Source of the DNA: Sphingomonadaceae bacterium
GTDB lineage: Bacteria; Pseudomonadota; Alphaproteobacteria; Sphingomonadales; Sphingomonadaceae
Direction: 5' to 3'
Assembly (NCBI GenBank): GCA_023384025.1
Contig: JAHDXX010000144.1
Span: 1-8,277 of the forward strand
DNA: 8,277 nucleotides
Position 1 is the first letter of the stretch. Every line of letters begins with the position of its first letter. Shown piece by piece: positions 1 to 6,144 of the stretch. A program made the position numbers and the translations under genes. Below the pieces are notes generated by a model, which saw only the letters and a list, made by a program, of their open reading frames with translations, was not told the DNA's origin and did no database searches.

Positions 1-819
1 GGCGCGCCGCCGATCCTGACCTGGCGCGGCGACCTGTCGCTTCTGGCCAAGCCCTGCGTCGCCAGGGTCGGCGCGCGCAACGCCAGCGCCGCGGCGATGA
101 AGCTGGCGCGCGAATTCGCCGGGGAGCTGGCGGGCGAGGGGTTCGCGGTCGTCTCCGGCCTCGCCCGCGGGATCGACGGGGCGGCGCATGAAGGGGCGCT
201 CCCGGCGACCGTGGGTGTGATCGCGAGCGGGATCGACGTGACCTATCCCCCGCAGCACGAGGCGCTGCAGGAACGGATCGCCAGTGAAGGCCTGCTGCTG
301 GCCGAACAACCCCCCGGCACCGAGCCGCGCGGGAGCCACTTTCCCAGCCGCAACCGGATCATCGCCGGGCTCGCCACCGGCACGCTGGTGGTCGAAGCCG
401 CGCCCAAGTCCGGATCGCTGATTACCGCGCGGCTGGCGGCAGAGGCGGGCAGGGAGGTCATGGCGATCCCCGGCAGCCCGCTCGACGCCCGCGCGCAAGG
501 GTGCAACCAGCTGATCCGAGAAGGCGCGGTGCTGGTGCAGGCGCCGGAAGATGTGGTCGAACTGCTCAGCCATTTCGACGGCACCCCGCGCTCCACCTTC
601 CGCGAACACGCCGGGCAATACCGGTTCGACATCGACGAACTGGCCGAGGCCGAACCCGCCGATATCGCGAGCCTGCTGACCACCGCGCCGGTCCCGGTCG
701 ACGAGCTGATCCGCCAGTCCGGCGAAAGCGCGGCGGCGGTGCAACTGGCGCTGCTGGAGCTGGAGCTGGCGGGAACACTTGCCCGCCATGCGGGCGGGCG
801 CGTATCGCGTTTGAATTGA
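1..819 (+). CDS. dprA: DNA-processing protein DprA (5' end outside the window)
   Basis: DprA binds incoming single-stranded DNA and loads RecA during natural transformation; this role is family knowledge. The frame is open from base 1, so the true start lies upstream. The visible 272 residues lack the N-terminal SAM-like region, probably about 90-100 residues given a usual family length near 360-380. The Rossmann-like DNA-binding core is clear: a glycine-rich loop VGARNAS near bases 67-90, SGLARGID near 154-177, GIDVTYPP near 229-255, and the family hallmark GSHFPSRNRIIAG at 331-369. KSGSLITA and IPGSPLD follow. A linker then leads to a C-terminal winged-helix-like region (about bases 640-819, ending VSRLN). 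The loop reads VGAR where many homologues have VGSR, a mild variant. A membrane-protein gene follows within about 20 bases. A dprA-topA neighbourhood is, to my knowledge, common in alphaproteobacteria. Identification is secure. Confidence 0.96.
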   Translation, partial: GAPPILTWRGDLSLLAKPCVARVGARNASAAAMKLAREFAGELAGEGFAVVSGLARGIDGAAHEGALPATVGVIASGIDVTYPPQHEALQERIASEGLLLAEQPPGTEPRGSHFPSRNRIIAGLATGTLVVEAAPKSGSLITARLAAEAGREVMAIPGSPLDARAQGCNQLIREGAVLVQAPEDVVELLSHFDGTPRSTFREHAGQYRFDIDELAEAEPADIASLLTTAPVPVDELIRQSGESAAAVQLALLELELAGTLARHAGGRVSRLN

Positions 820-826
820 GCAGATT

Positions 827-836
827 GGATGGGGGG
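827..836 (+). promoter_or_regulatory. Ribosome-binding site that decides the membrane-protein start
   Basis: The purine-rich run GGATGGGGGG ends 4 bases before the ATG at 841, with its GGATGG core 8 bases away. It overlaps the alternative ATG at 829, which itself has only a weak GAG at 818-820. This favours 841 as the start. Confidence 0.5.
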
Positions 837-840
837 CGCA

Positions 841-1554
841 ATGGGCAGGGACAAGACTTTCAGCGGATTCATGGGGGCAACATTCGATCTGATCGGCCAG
901 AATGCCGGGCCGCTCCTCCTGTTCGTGGCCGTGCTCGGCGGGCTCAATACGGTGGGGCTGCTGCTGGGATATATCGACGCCGTTGGGTCGCTCGCCTCGA
1001 TCGGGTTCGGCTTCGATATCGATCCGGCAGACGGGGTGTTCGCGGGCCTGTTCCAGATCGGCGTCGGGGTACTCTCGATCGTTGCCTCATACCTGCTGCT
1101 GGCGCGGCTCCTTGAGAGCCAGGGACGCCTGCCCGTGCGCCAGACGCGGTTATGGGCCTATATCGGGCTCTCGATCCTGTCCGTCCTCGGGTACATGCTG
1201 GGCTTCCTGCTGCTGATCATCCCCGGGTTCATCCTGCTGGTCCGCTGGAGCGCGACGAGCGGCTACCTCATCGAGCGGCGGCTTGGCGTGATCGATTGCA
1301 TGACCGCGAGCTGGGATGCGACCCGGGGTTCAAGCTGGCCGATCTTCCTTGCCGGGCTGGTGCTGTTCCTCGGTCTGATGGTCATCGGCGGTGCAATTGG
1401 CGGGATTGGTTCCGTGATTGGCAGCGATCCGGTGACAGTGGCTTTCTCGAGCCTGGCAGAGGTTGCGGGGAACGCGCTGTTCCTCGCCTATGGCATCGCG
1501 GTCTACCTGCTGGTCGACGACAATGCCCGTGACATCGGCGACGTGTTCGCCTGA
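841..1554 (+). CDS. Small polytopic membrane protein, possibly GDPD-membrane-domain/YciC-like
   Basis: This encodes a 237-residue, strongly hydrophobic inner-membrane protein of unknown function. From the ATG at 841, I see about five to six membrane segments near residues 22-44, 65-91, 104-126, 124-143, 166-193 and 199-225. Polar loops separate them, including LESQGRLPVRQTR and a cytoplasmic-looking segment around YLIERRLGVIDC. The stretch LLIIPGFILLVRW followed by ASWDATRG resembles proteins with a glycerophosphodiester-phosphodiesterase membrane domain or YciC-type fold. These have the pattern PG-x-x-L-x-x-R-W, then a short helix ending S-W-x-x-T-R-G. That comparison is from memory and only tentative. 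An in-frame ATG at 829 would add four residues, but GGATGG at 827-832 lies 8 bases before 841 and no good ribosome-binding site precedes 829. The gene lies between dprA and topA and has no catalytic motif. Codon use matches its neighbours. Confidence 0.85.
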   Translation: MGRDKTFSGFMGATFDLIGQNAGPLLLFVAVLGGLNTVGLLLGYIDAVGSLASIGFGFDIDPADGVFAGLFQIGVGVLSIVASYLLLARLLESQGRLPVRQTRLWAYIGLSILSVLGYMLGFLLLIIPGFILLVRWSATSGYLIERRLGVIDCMTASWDATRGSSWPIFLAGLVLFLGLMVIGGAIGGIGSVIGSDPVTVAFSSLAEVAGNALFLAYGIAVYLLVDDNARDIGDVFA

Positions 1555-1598
1555 TCTCACGTCATGCCTTGACGGGATCGGGAAGGTCGCGCCACCCT

Positions 1599-1618
1599 CG
1601 CGCGTACGTATACGCGTA
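1599..1618 (+). promoter_or_regulatory. Alternating pyrimidine-purine tract with inverted repeat upstream of topA
   Basis: CGCGCGTACGTATACGCGTA is a perfect run of alternating pyrimidine and purine over 20 bases: six CG and four TA steps. Within it, CGCGTA (1601-1606) and TACGCG (1611-1616) form a perfect 6-bp inverted repeat around a 4-base loop CGTA. The tract ends 19 bases before the topA ATG and directly abuts the purine-rich AAGGA at 1618-1622. Sequences of this kind can form Z-DNA or extrude as a cruciform under negative supercoiling. No T-run follows, so it does not look like a terminator for the upstream gene. TATACG at 1609-1614 could be a weak -10 element, but I see no convincing -35 element 16-18 bases upstream. 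TTGACG at 1569-1574 is too far away to pair with it. Confidence 0.45.
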
Positions 1619-1637
1619 AGGACAGACCGAAACCGAC

Positions 1638-4190
1638 ATGCAGCTTGTTATCGTTGAATCCCCCGCCAAGGCGAAAACCATCGAGAAGTATCTCGGCAAG
1701 GACTTCAAGGTTCTCGCCAGCTACGGCCATGTCCGCGACCTGCCGCCCAAGGATGGCAGTGTCCGCCCGGACGAGGATTTCGCGATGGAGTGGGAACTCT
1801 ATCGCGACAAGCAGAGCCGGTTCAAGGAAATCGCCGATGCCGCCAAGAAGGCCGACCGGCTGGTGCTCGCGACCGACCCCGACCGCGAGGGCGAGGCGAT
1901 TTCGTGGCACGTGCAGGAGCTGCTGGCCAAGCGCAAGGCGCTGCCCAAGGAAGTCGACCGGGTCACCTTCAACGCGATCACCAAGCAGGCCGTCACCGAT
2001 GCGATGGCGAAGCCGCGCGCGCTCGATACAGACCTGATTGATGCCTACCTCGCCCGCCGTGCGCTCGACTACCTGTTCGGCTTTACGCTCAGTCCGGTGC
2101 TGTGGCGCAAGCTGCCCGGGGCCAAGAGCGCAGGACGGGTGCAGTCGGTCGCGCTGCGCCTGATCGTCGACCGCGAGCGCGAGATCGAGGCGTTCAAGGC
2201 AGAGGAATACTGGTCTGTCGCCGCCACGATGGAGCACGACGGGACCGAGTTCACCGCGCGGCTGGTCAGGTTCGAAGGCAGGAAGCTCGACAAGCTGACC
2301 CTTGGCAACGAAGGCAGCGCGCTCGCGGCAAAGGCGGCGGTAGAAGCCGGGCGGTTCACGGTCGAGGGCGTCGAGACCAAGCCGCTCACCCGTAACCCGG
2401 CCCCGCCGTTCACCACCTCGACCCTGCAGCAGGAAGCCGCGCGCAAGCTCGGCTATTCGGCCAGCCACACCATGCGGCTGGCGCAAAGCCTCTACGAAGC
2501 GGGCGCGATCACCTACATGCGGACCGACGGGGTGCAGATGGACGGCAGCGCGATCAACGCCTGCCGCCAGGCCATCAGCGAGCGCTATGACGCCGGGTTC
2601 CTTCCGGAAAAGCCGCGTTTTTACAGCACCAAGGCAAAGAACGCCCAGGAAGCGCACGAAGCGATCCGGCCGACCGATTTCAGCCGTGACCGGGCCGGAT
2701 CGGGCGACGAGGGCAAGCTCTACGACTTGATCTTCAAGCGCGCGATGGCGAGCCAGATGGCCGCCGCCCGGTTGGAGCGCACTACCGTTTCGATGCTCGA
2801 CGGCACCGGCATGCACGAGCTGCGCGCGACCGGGCAGGTGGTCAAGTTCCCGGGCTTCCTCGCGGTGTACCAGGAAGGGTTCGACGACAGCGACGACGAA
2901 GATGGCGGCCTGCTGCCGATGATCCGCAAGGGCGACAGCCCGGCGAAGAAGGGCGTGGAGGCCACCCAGCACTTCACCCAGCCGCCGCCGCGCTTCTCCG
3001 AAGCCTCGCTGGTCAAGCGGCTGGAGGAGCTCGGCATCGGGCGGCCCTCGACCTATGCCTCGACCATCCAGACGCTGCGCGACCGCGATTACGTGCGGAT
3101 GGAGAAGAACCGCTTCTTCGCCGAGGAATCGGGCCGGTTGCTGACCGTGTTCCTCGAACGGTTCTTCCCGAACTACGTCGCGTTCGATTTCACGGCGGGC
3201 ATGGAGGACGAGCTCGACGAGGTGTCGGGCGGGCGCGAGGCGTGGAAAGCGCTGCTCACCCGGTTCTGGGCCGATTTCAAGCCCAAGGCCGACGAGGTGA
3301 TGGACAAGCTGCCATCGGAAGTGACCGAGGCGCTGGACGAATACCTGTCCGACTACCTGTTCCCGCCCAAGGAAGACGGGACCGATCCGCGCAAGTGCCC
3401 CAATTGCGGCACCGGGCGGCTGTCGCTGCGCGGCGGCAGGTTCGGCGCGTTTGTCGCCTGCAACAACTACCCTGACTGCAAGTTCACCCGCCGCTTTGCG
3501 CAGGCCGGGGGCGGGGGCGAGGCCAGCGCCGAGGATGGCGTGATGGGCCAGCACCCCGAAACCGGCGAAGACATCCACCGCAAGACCGGCCGGTTCGGCC
3601 CCTACGTCGAGATGGGCAGTGGCAAGGAAGCCAAGCGCGCCAGCATTCCCAAGGACCTTCCCGACTTCGATCTCGACTGGGCGGTCAAGCTGCTCAGCCT
3701 GCCCCGGATTGTCGGCGCCCATCCGGAAACCGGTCTGGAAATCGAAGCGAATATCGGGCGTTACGGGCCATACTTGCGGCATGACGGCAAGTACGGCAAG
3801 CTCGCCAACACCCGCGAGGTGTTCGAGATCGGGATGAACCGCGCGGTCGACGTGCTTGCCCAGAACGCCAATCGCGGCACCGGCGGCGGGCGTGCCAAGG
3901 CGGAGCCGATCAAGGCGCTTGGCCTCCACCCGACCAGCGGCGGCGAGATCAAGGTCATGCCGGGCCGCTATGGCCCCTACGTCACCGACGGCACCACCAA
4001 CGCCACGCTGCCGAAAGACGTGAAGCCCGAGGACGTGACCGAGGCCCAGGCGATCGAACTGATCGACGCCCGCGCCGCGAAGGGTCCGGCGAAGAAGAAG
4101 GGCACCAAAAAGAAGGCCCCGGCGAAGAAGGCAGCACCGAAAAAGGCGGCGCCGAAGAAGAAGCCTGCTGCCCAGAAGGCGGCGAGCTGA
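1638..4190 (+). CDS. topA: DNA topoisomerase I (type IA, omega protein)
   Basis: TopA relaxes negative supercoils by cutting one strand through a 5'-phosphotyrosine link. This 850-residue protein is complete. The Toprim domain comes first: E7 in VIVESPAKAKT, and the metal-binding acidic triad D80, D82 and E84 in ATDPDREGE. The core follows, with GRVQS at 166-170 and the catalytic tyrosine Y293 in ITYMRTD; R295 is the conserved arginine two residues on. PSTYASTI lies at 470-477. A four-cysteine zinc-ribbon-like module has C587, C590, C608 and C614. Three C-terminal repeats with an HP-x-x-G...GR-(F/Y)-GPY pattern begin near residues 637, 693 and 762. A Lys/Ala/Pro tail (about 815-850) ends the protein and probably aids DNA or RNA polymerase contact. 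The start matches the universal family N-terminus. The only ribosome-binding-site candidate, AAGGA at 1618-1622, is unusually distant (15 bases). The stop overlaps the next gene's ATG. Confidence 0.98.
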   Translation: MQLVIVESPAKAKTIEKYLGKDFKVLASYGHVRDLPPKDGSVRPDEDFAMEWELYRDKQSRFKEIADAAKKADRLVLATDPDREGEAISWHVQELLAKRKALPKEVDRVTFNAITKQAVTDAMAKPRALDTDLIDAYLARRALDYLFGFTLSPVLWRKLPGAKSAGRVQSVALRLIVDREREIEAFKAEEYWSVAATMEHDGTEFTARLVRFEGRKLDKLTLGNEGSALAAKAAVEAGRFTVEGVETKPLTRNPAPPFTTSTLQQEAARKLGYSASHTMRLAQSLYEAGAITYMRTDGVQMDGSAINACRQAISERYDAGFLPEKPRFYSTKAKNAQEAHEAIRPTDFSRDRAGSGDEGKLYDLIFKRAMASQMAAARLERTTVSMLDGTGMHELRATGQVVKFPGFLAVYQEGFDDSDDEDGGLLPMIRKGDSPAKKGVEATQHFTQPPPRFSEASLVKRLEELGIGRPSTYASTIQTLRDRDYVRMEKNRFFAEESGRLLTVFLERFFPNYVAFDFTAGMEDELDEVSGGREAWKALLTRFWADFKPKADEVMDKLPSEVTEALDEYLSDYLFPPKEDGTDPRKCPNCGTGRLSLRGGRFGAFVACNNYPDCKFTRRFAQAGGGGEASAEDGVMGQHPETGEDIHRKTGRFGPYVEMGSGKEAKRASIPKDLPDFDLDWAVKLLSLPRIVGAHPETGLEIEANIGRYGPYLRHDGKYGKLANTREVFEIGMNRAVDVLAQNANRGTGGGRAKAEPIKALGLHPTSGGEIKVMPGRYGPYVTDGTTNATLPKDVKPEDVTEAQAIELIDARAAKGPAKKKGTKKKAPAKKAAPKKAAPKKKPAAQKAAS

Positions 4191-4372
4191 TGGCGAAGGA
4201 GCATTTTGAACGCCACAAGCAGCCGTGGAATGGCGAGGAGGCCGGCCAGCTGCGCACCCTAGCGGCGAAAGGCAAGGGTTTGAAGGAAATCGCCAAGGCG
4301 CTCAACCGCAGCGAGGAATCGACCAAGGATTTCGCCAAGAGGAACAAGATCGAGATCGTCAAGAAGCGCTGA
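4190..4372 (+). CDS. Small basic helix-turn-helix (Myb/SANT- or GcrA-like) protein
   Basis: This 60-residue basic protein has a start codon sharing one base with the topA stop (TGATG), so it is very likely translated together with topA. AAGG at 4176-4179, inside the end of topA, can act as its ribosome-binding site. Its shape is a tri-helical DNA-binding fold: W13, helix one about 15-27 (EEAGQLRTLAA), a glycine turn, helix two about 31-38 (LKEIAKAL), then R40-S41 and a recognition-helix candidate about 42-51. The pattern W...E...L..L...G....IA..L.RS is typical of Myb/SANT-like and GcrA N-terminal modules. The tail IEIVKKR is basic. Function is not known. Chromosomal DNA binding, possibly linked to TopA abundance, is inference only. 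Composition fits the core genome (35 of 60 G+C at 4261-4320, lowered by many lysines). Confidence 0.82.
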   Translation: MAKEHFERHKQPWNGEEAGQLRTLAAKGKGLKEIAKALNRSEESTKDFAKRNKIEIVKKR

Positions 4373-4373
4373 T

Positions 4374-5237
4374 ATGATAGTAAGCGACACCGTAGCGGAC
4401 TTATATGACAATGGCCTACCTGGTCTCCTTAAGATACTGCCAAAGAACCTCCCCAGGCAGGATAGGCATCTGATCGAAGCAATCGTGTTCTCGTCATACG
4501 GGATGTTCACATCCTACATGAGACTCGAAAAACTGCTCGACCTAGTTACCGGGGACGATGGGATTTTCGTCGGTACAAACCGGGATCGAAGGGAGATATT
4601 CAATCTCGCCTGGATGTTCGTCGATCAAGTTCACTCCCTGTTGACGTTGTCGAAAACAAAGATGGCCACCTTTCGCTTTTTGGTGCCCGGTGAGCTAGAA
4701 ACCGATTATCGTGTCGCGAGCATTTTTCGCAACTATATGGACCACCTGAGCCAACAGCTCAAAAACCTTTCTACGGCAAGGGATTTCGCGCCATTGTTTG
4801 GTTGGCTGTCCTACCAGTTCGCGCCCTATTTTCGTGACCCGCGTGTCGGCCTGAAGCACTTCCTCATGCCTATGATTGCGTCGAGCATTTTGCCTGGTAA
4901 CTTTCAATCTGAAGCCGGTAAAGCGTCAGCATTGGAAGTTTTCGGGCTCATCGATAATATCGTTATTCATATACGAAGAGCTGATCGTTTGAACATTTCG
5001 CGGATGTTCGCAAACACGACCGTCCTCCTAAATGATTGGTCGTTACGGACCTATCAAGCCATCCTCGGAAAGCTGCAGGACGACTCTTATGACCATGGCG
5101 GCCTGCTGGTGCCATATCCGGCACTCGTTGTCCGAGCCGACCTGGACCCAGACAAGTCGATCAGCCACCTAGAAATGGACAGCATTCTGAAAGCCAACAA
5201 TATCCGCGTCGACGTACAATTCGATACGCCTGACTAA
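4374..5237 (+). CDS. Unrecognised 287-residue protein, possible HEPN-type ribonuclease fold, atypical composition
   Basis: I do not recognise a named family. The protein looks soluble and largely helical, without a signal peptide or membrane segment. A long helix around 72-94 (REIFNLAWMFVDQVHSLL) is followed near 110-131 by a helix containing R119-N120-x3-H124 (RNYMDH, bases 4728-4745), then APLFGWLSYQF at 139-149. R-x4-H with a polar residue after the arginine is the signature of HEPN RNases. An RN-x3-H followed by a G-x-LS segment recalls uncharacterised HEPN-like proteins, but this is inference from a short motif. A second helical region lies at 185-235, and the C-terminus looks strand-rich. 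G+C is about half (29/60 at 4381-4440, 30/60 at 4561-4620) against about 65% in topA and era, and the first codons include ATA, GTA, TTA and CTA, which suggests transfer. It begins one base after the HTH gene's stop, with only a weak AAGAAG at 4361-4366, so coupled translation is likely. Confidence 0.85.
   Translation: MIVSDTVADLYDNGLPGLLKILPKNLPRQDRHLIEAIVFSSYGMFTSYMRLEKLLDLVTGDDGIFVGTNRDRREIFNLAWMFVDQVHSLLTLSKTKMATFRFLVPGELETDYRVASIFRNYMDHLSQQLKNLSTARDFAPLFGWLSYQFAPYFRDPRVGLKHFLMPMIASSILPGNFQSEAGKASALEVFGLIDNIVIHIRRADRLNISRMFANTTVLLNDWSLRTYQAILGKLQDDSYDHGGLLVPYPALVVRADLDPDKSISHLEMDSILKANNIRVDVQFDTPD
4728..4745 (+). other. R-N-x3-H motif (HEPN-like active-site candidate)
   Basis: Codons for R119, N120, Y121, M122, D123 and H124 of the 287-residue protein. 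The spacing R-x4-H, with asparagine right after arginine, matches the metal-independent catalytic motif of HEPN nucleases. The motif lies within a predicted amphipathic helix. It is short enough to occur by chance, so the assignment depends on fold prediction. Confidence 0.45.
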
Positions 5238-5241
5238 GTTC

Positions 5242-6144
5242 TCATCGCACCCAGTCCAGCCCGATTTCCTCGTAGATCTCGCGGCTTTCGGCCCAGTTCT
5301 CTTCCACCTTCACGTGGAGGAACAGGTGGACCTTCTGGCCCAGCATTTCGGCCAGCTCCTTACGCGCAGCTTCACCGATTGCCTTGATCCGCGACCCGCC
5401 TTTCCCGAGCACGATGGCGCGCTGGTTGTCGCGGGTGACGACGATCTGCTGGTGGATCTCCACGCTGCCGTCCTTGCGCTCGACATATTTCTCCGGCCGC
5501 ACCGCGCTGTCGTAGGGCAGTTCCTCGTGGAGCTGCTTGTAGAGCTGTTCGCGGGTCACTTCGGCGGCGAGCAGGCGCTCACTCGCATCGCTCACCTGGT
5601 CTTCGGGGTAATGCCATGCGCCTTCAGGCATCAGCGCGGCGAGCGCGGCCTTGAGTTCGGGCACCCCGTCACCGGTCAGCGCGGAGATGAAGAACACCTC
5701 GGCGAAATCGACCTTGCCGGTCAGTTCCTGCGCCAGCACCAGCAGCGGTTCCTTCTTCGCCACGTCAACCTTGTTGAGGACCAGTATCTTGCGCTCCGGC
5801 CGGTTCGCCAGCGCCTCCAGCAGCGGCTCCAGCTCGTGGCGCCGCTGCTTGACCGGATCGACCATCAGCAGGATCGCGTCGGCCGCCTCCGCGCCTTCCC
5901 ACGCCGCGCTGACCATGGCCCGGTCGAGCCGCCGCTTCGGCGCGAAAATGCCGGGCGTGTCGACGAGGATCATCTGCGTGTCGCCCGCCAGCGCAATGCC
6001 CAGCATCCGGGCGCGGGTGGTCTGCGCCTTGGCGCTGGTGATCGCGACTTTCTGCCCGACCAGCGCGTTGACGAGGGTGGACTTGCCCGCATTCGGCGCG
6101 CCGATGACGGCGACAAGGCCGCATTTCTGAAGGGTTTCACTCAC
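5242..6144 (-). CDS. era: GTPase Era, 16S rRNA-binding ribosome assembly factor
   Basis: Era is a GTPase that binds the 3' end of 16S rRNA and assists 30S subunit maturation at the inner face of the membrane. The product is 300 residues, matching the usual family length of about 300. The GTPase motifs are complete: G1 GAPNAGKS 15-22, the switch I region around QTTRAR 41-46 (G2), G3 DTPG 62-65, G4 NKVD 124-127 and G5 SAL 154-156. The C-terminal KH RNA-binding domain has its GxxG-type loop at GKGGSRIK 247-254, followed by LFLHVKVEENW. The start is GTG at 6144, not an ATG. It shares four bases (GTGA) with the rnc stop, and GGAG at 6156-6153 sits 8 bases upstream. The open frame continues far upstream, but that part only shadows rnc. 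It is the last gene of the lepB-rnc-era operon, and its stop is 4 bases from the convergent gene's stop. Confidence 0.98.
   Translation of the reverse strand: MSETLQKCGLVAVIGAPNAGKSTLVNALVGQKVAITSAKAQTTRARMLGIALAGDTQMILVDTPGIFAPKRRLDRAMVSAAWEGAEAADAILLMVDPVKQRRHELEPLLEALANRPERKILVLNKVDVAKKEPLLVLAQELTGKVDFAEVFFISALTGDGVPELKAALAALMPEGAWHYPEDQVSDASERLLAAEVTREQLYKQLHEELPYDSAVRPEKYVERKDGSVEIHQQIVVTRDNQRAIVLGKGGSRIKAIGEAARKELAEMLGQKVHLFLHVKVEENWAESREIYEEIGLDWVR

Noticed and set aside
1569..1574. TTGACG as the -35 element of a topA promoter
   Set aside because: No -10-like hexamer occurs 16-18 bases downstream; the nearest AT-containing candidates are about 30 bases away.
1601..1616. Inverted repeat read as an intrinsic terminator for the membrane-protein gene
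   Set aside because: The 6-bp stem is followed by TAAGG rather than a T-run, so it does not meet the form of a Rho-independent terminator.
1557..3929. A 790-codon open frame on the minus strand opposite topA
   Set aside because: It mirrors a certain topA gene in high-GC DNA, where antisense frames stay open because stops are rare. Its translation is a repetitive Arg/Gly/His/Leu mix without recognisable domains.
4081..4187. Lys/Ala-rich repetitive 3' end of topA considered as a separate repeat element
   Set aside because: It is in frame and encodes the basic low-complexity tail common in topoisomerase I of this group. The nucleotide repetition follows from Lys and Ala codons.
4365..5245. Insertion sequence or target-site duplication around the atypical gene
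   Set aside because: No transposase, terminal inverted repeats or matching direct repeats are visible at either boundary (4365-4385 and 5225-5245).
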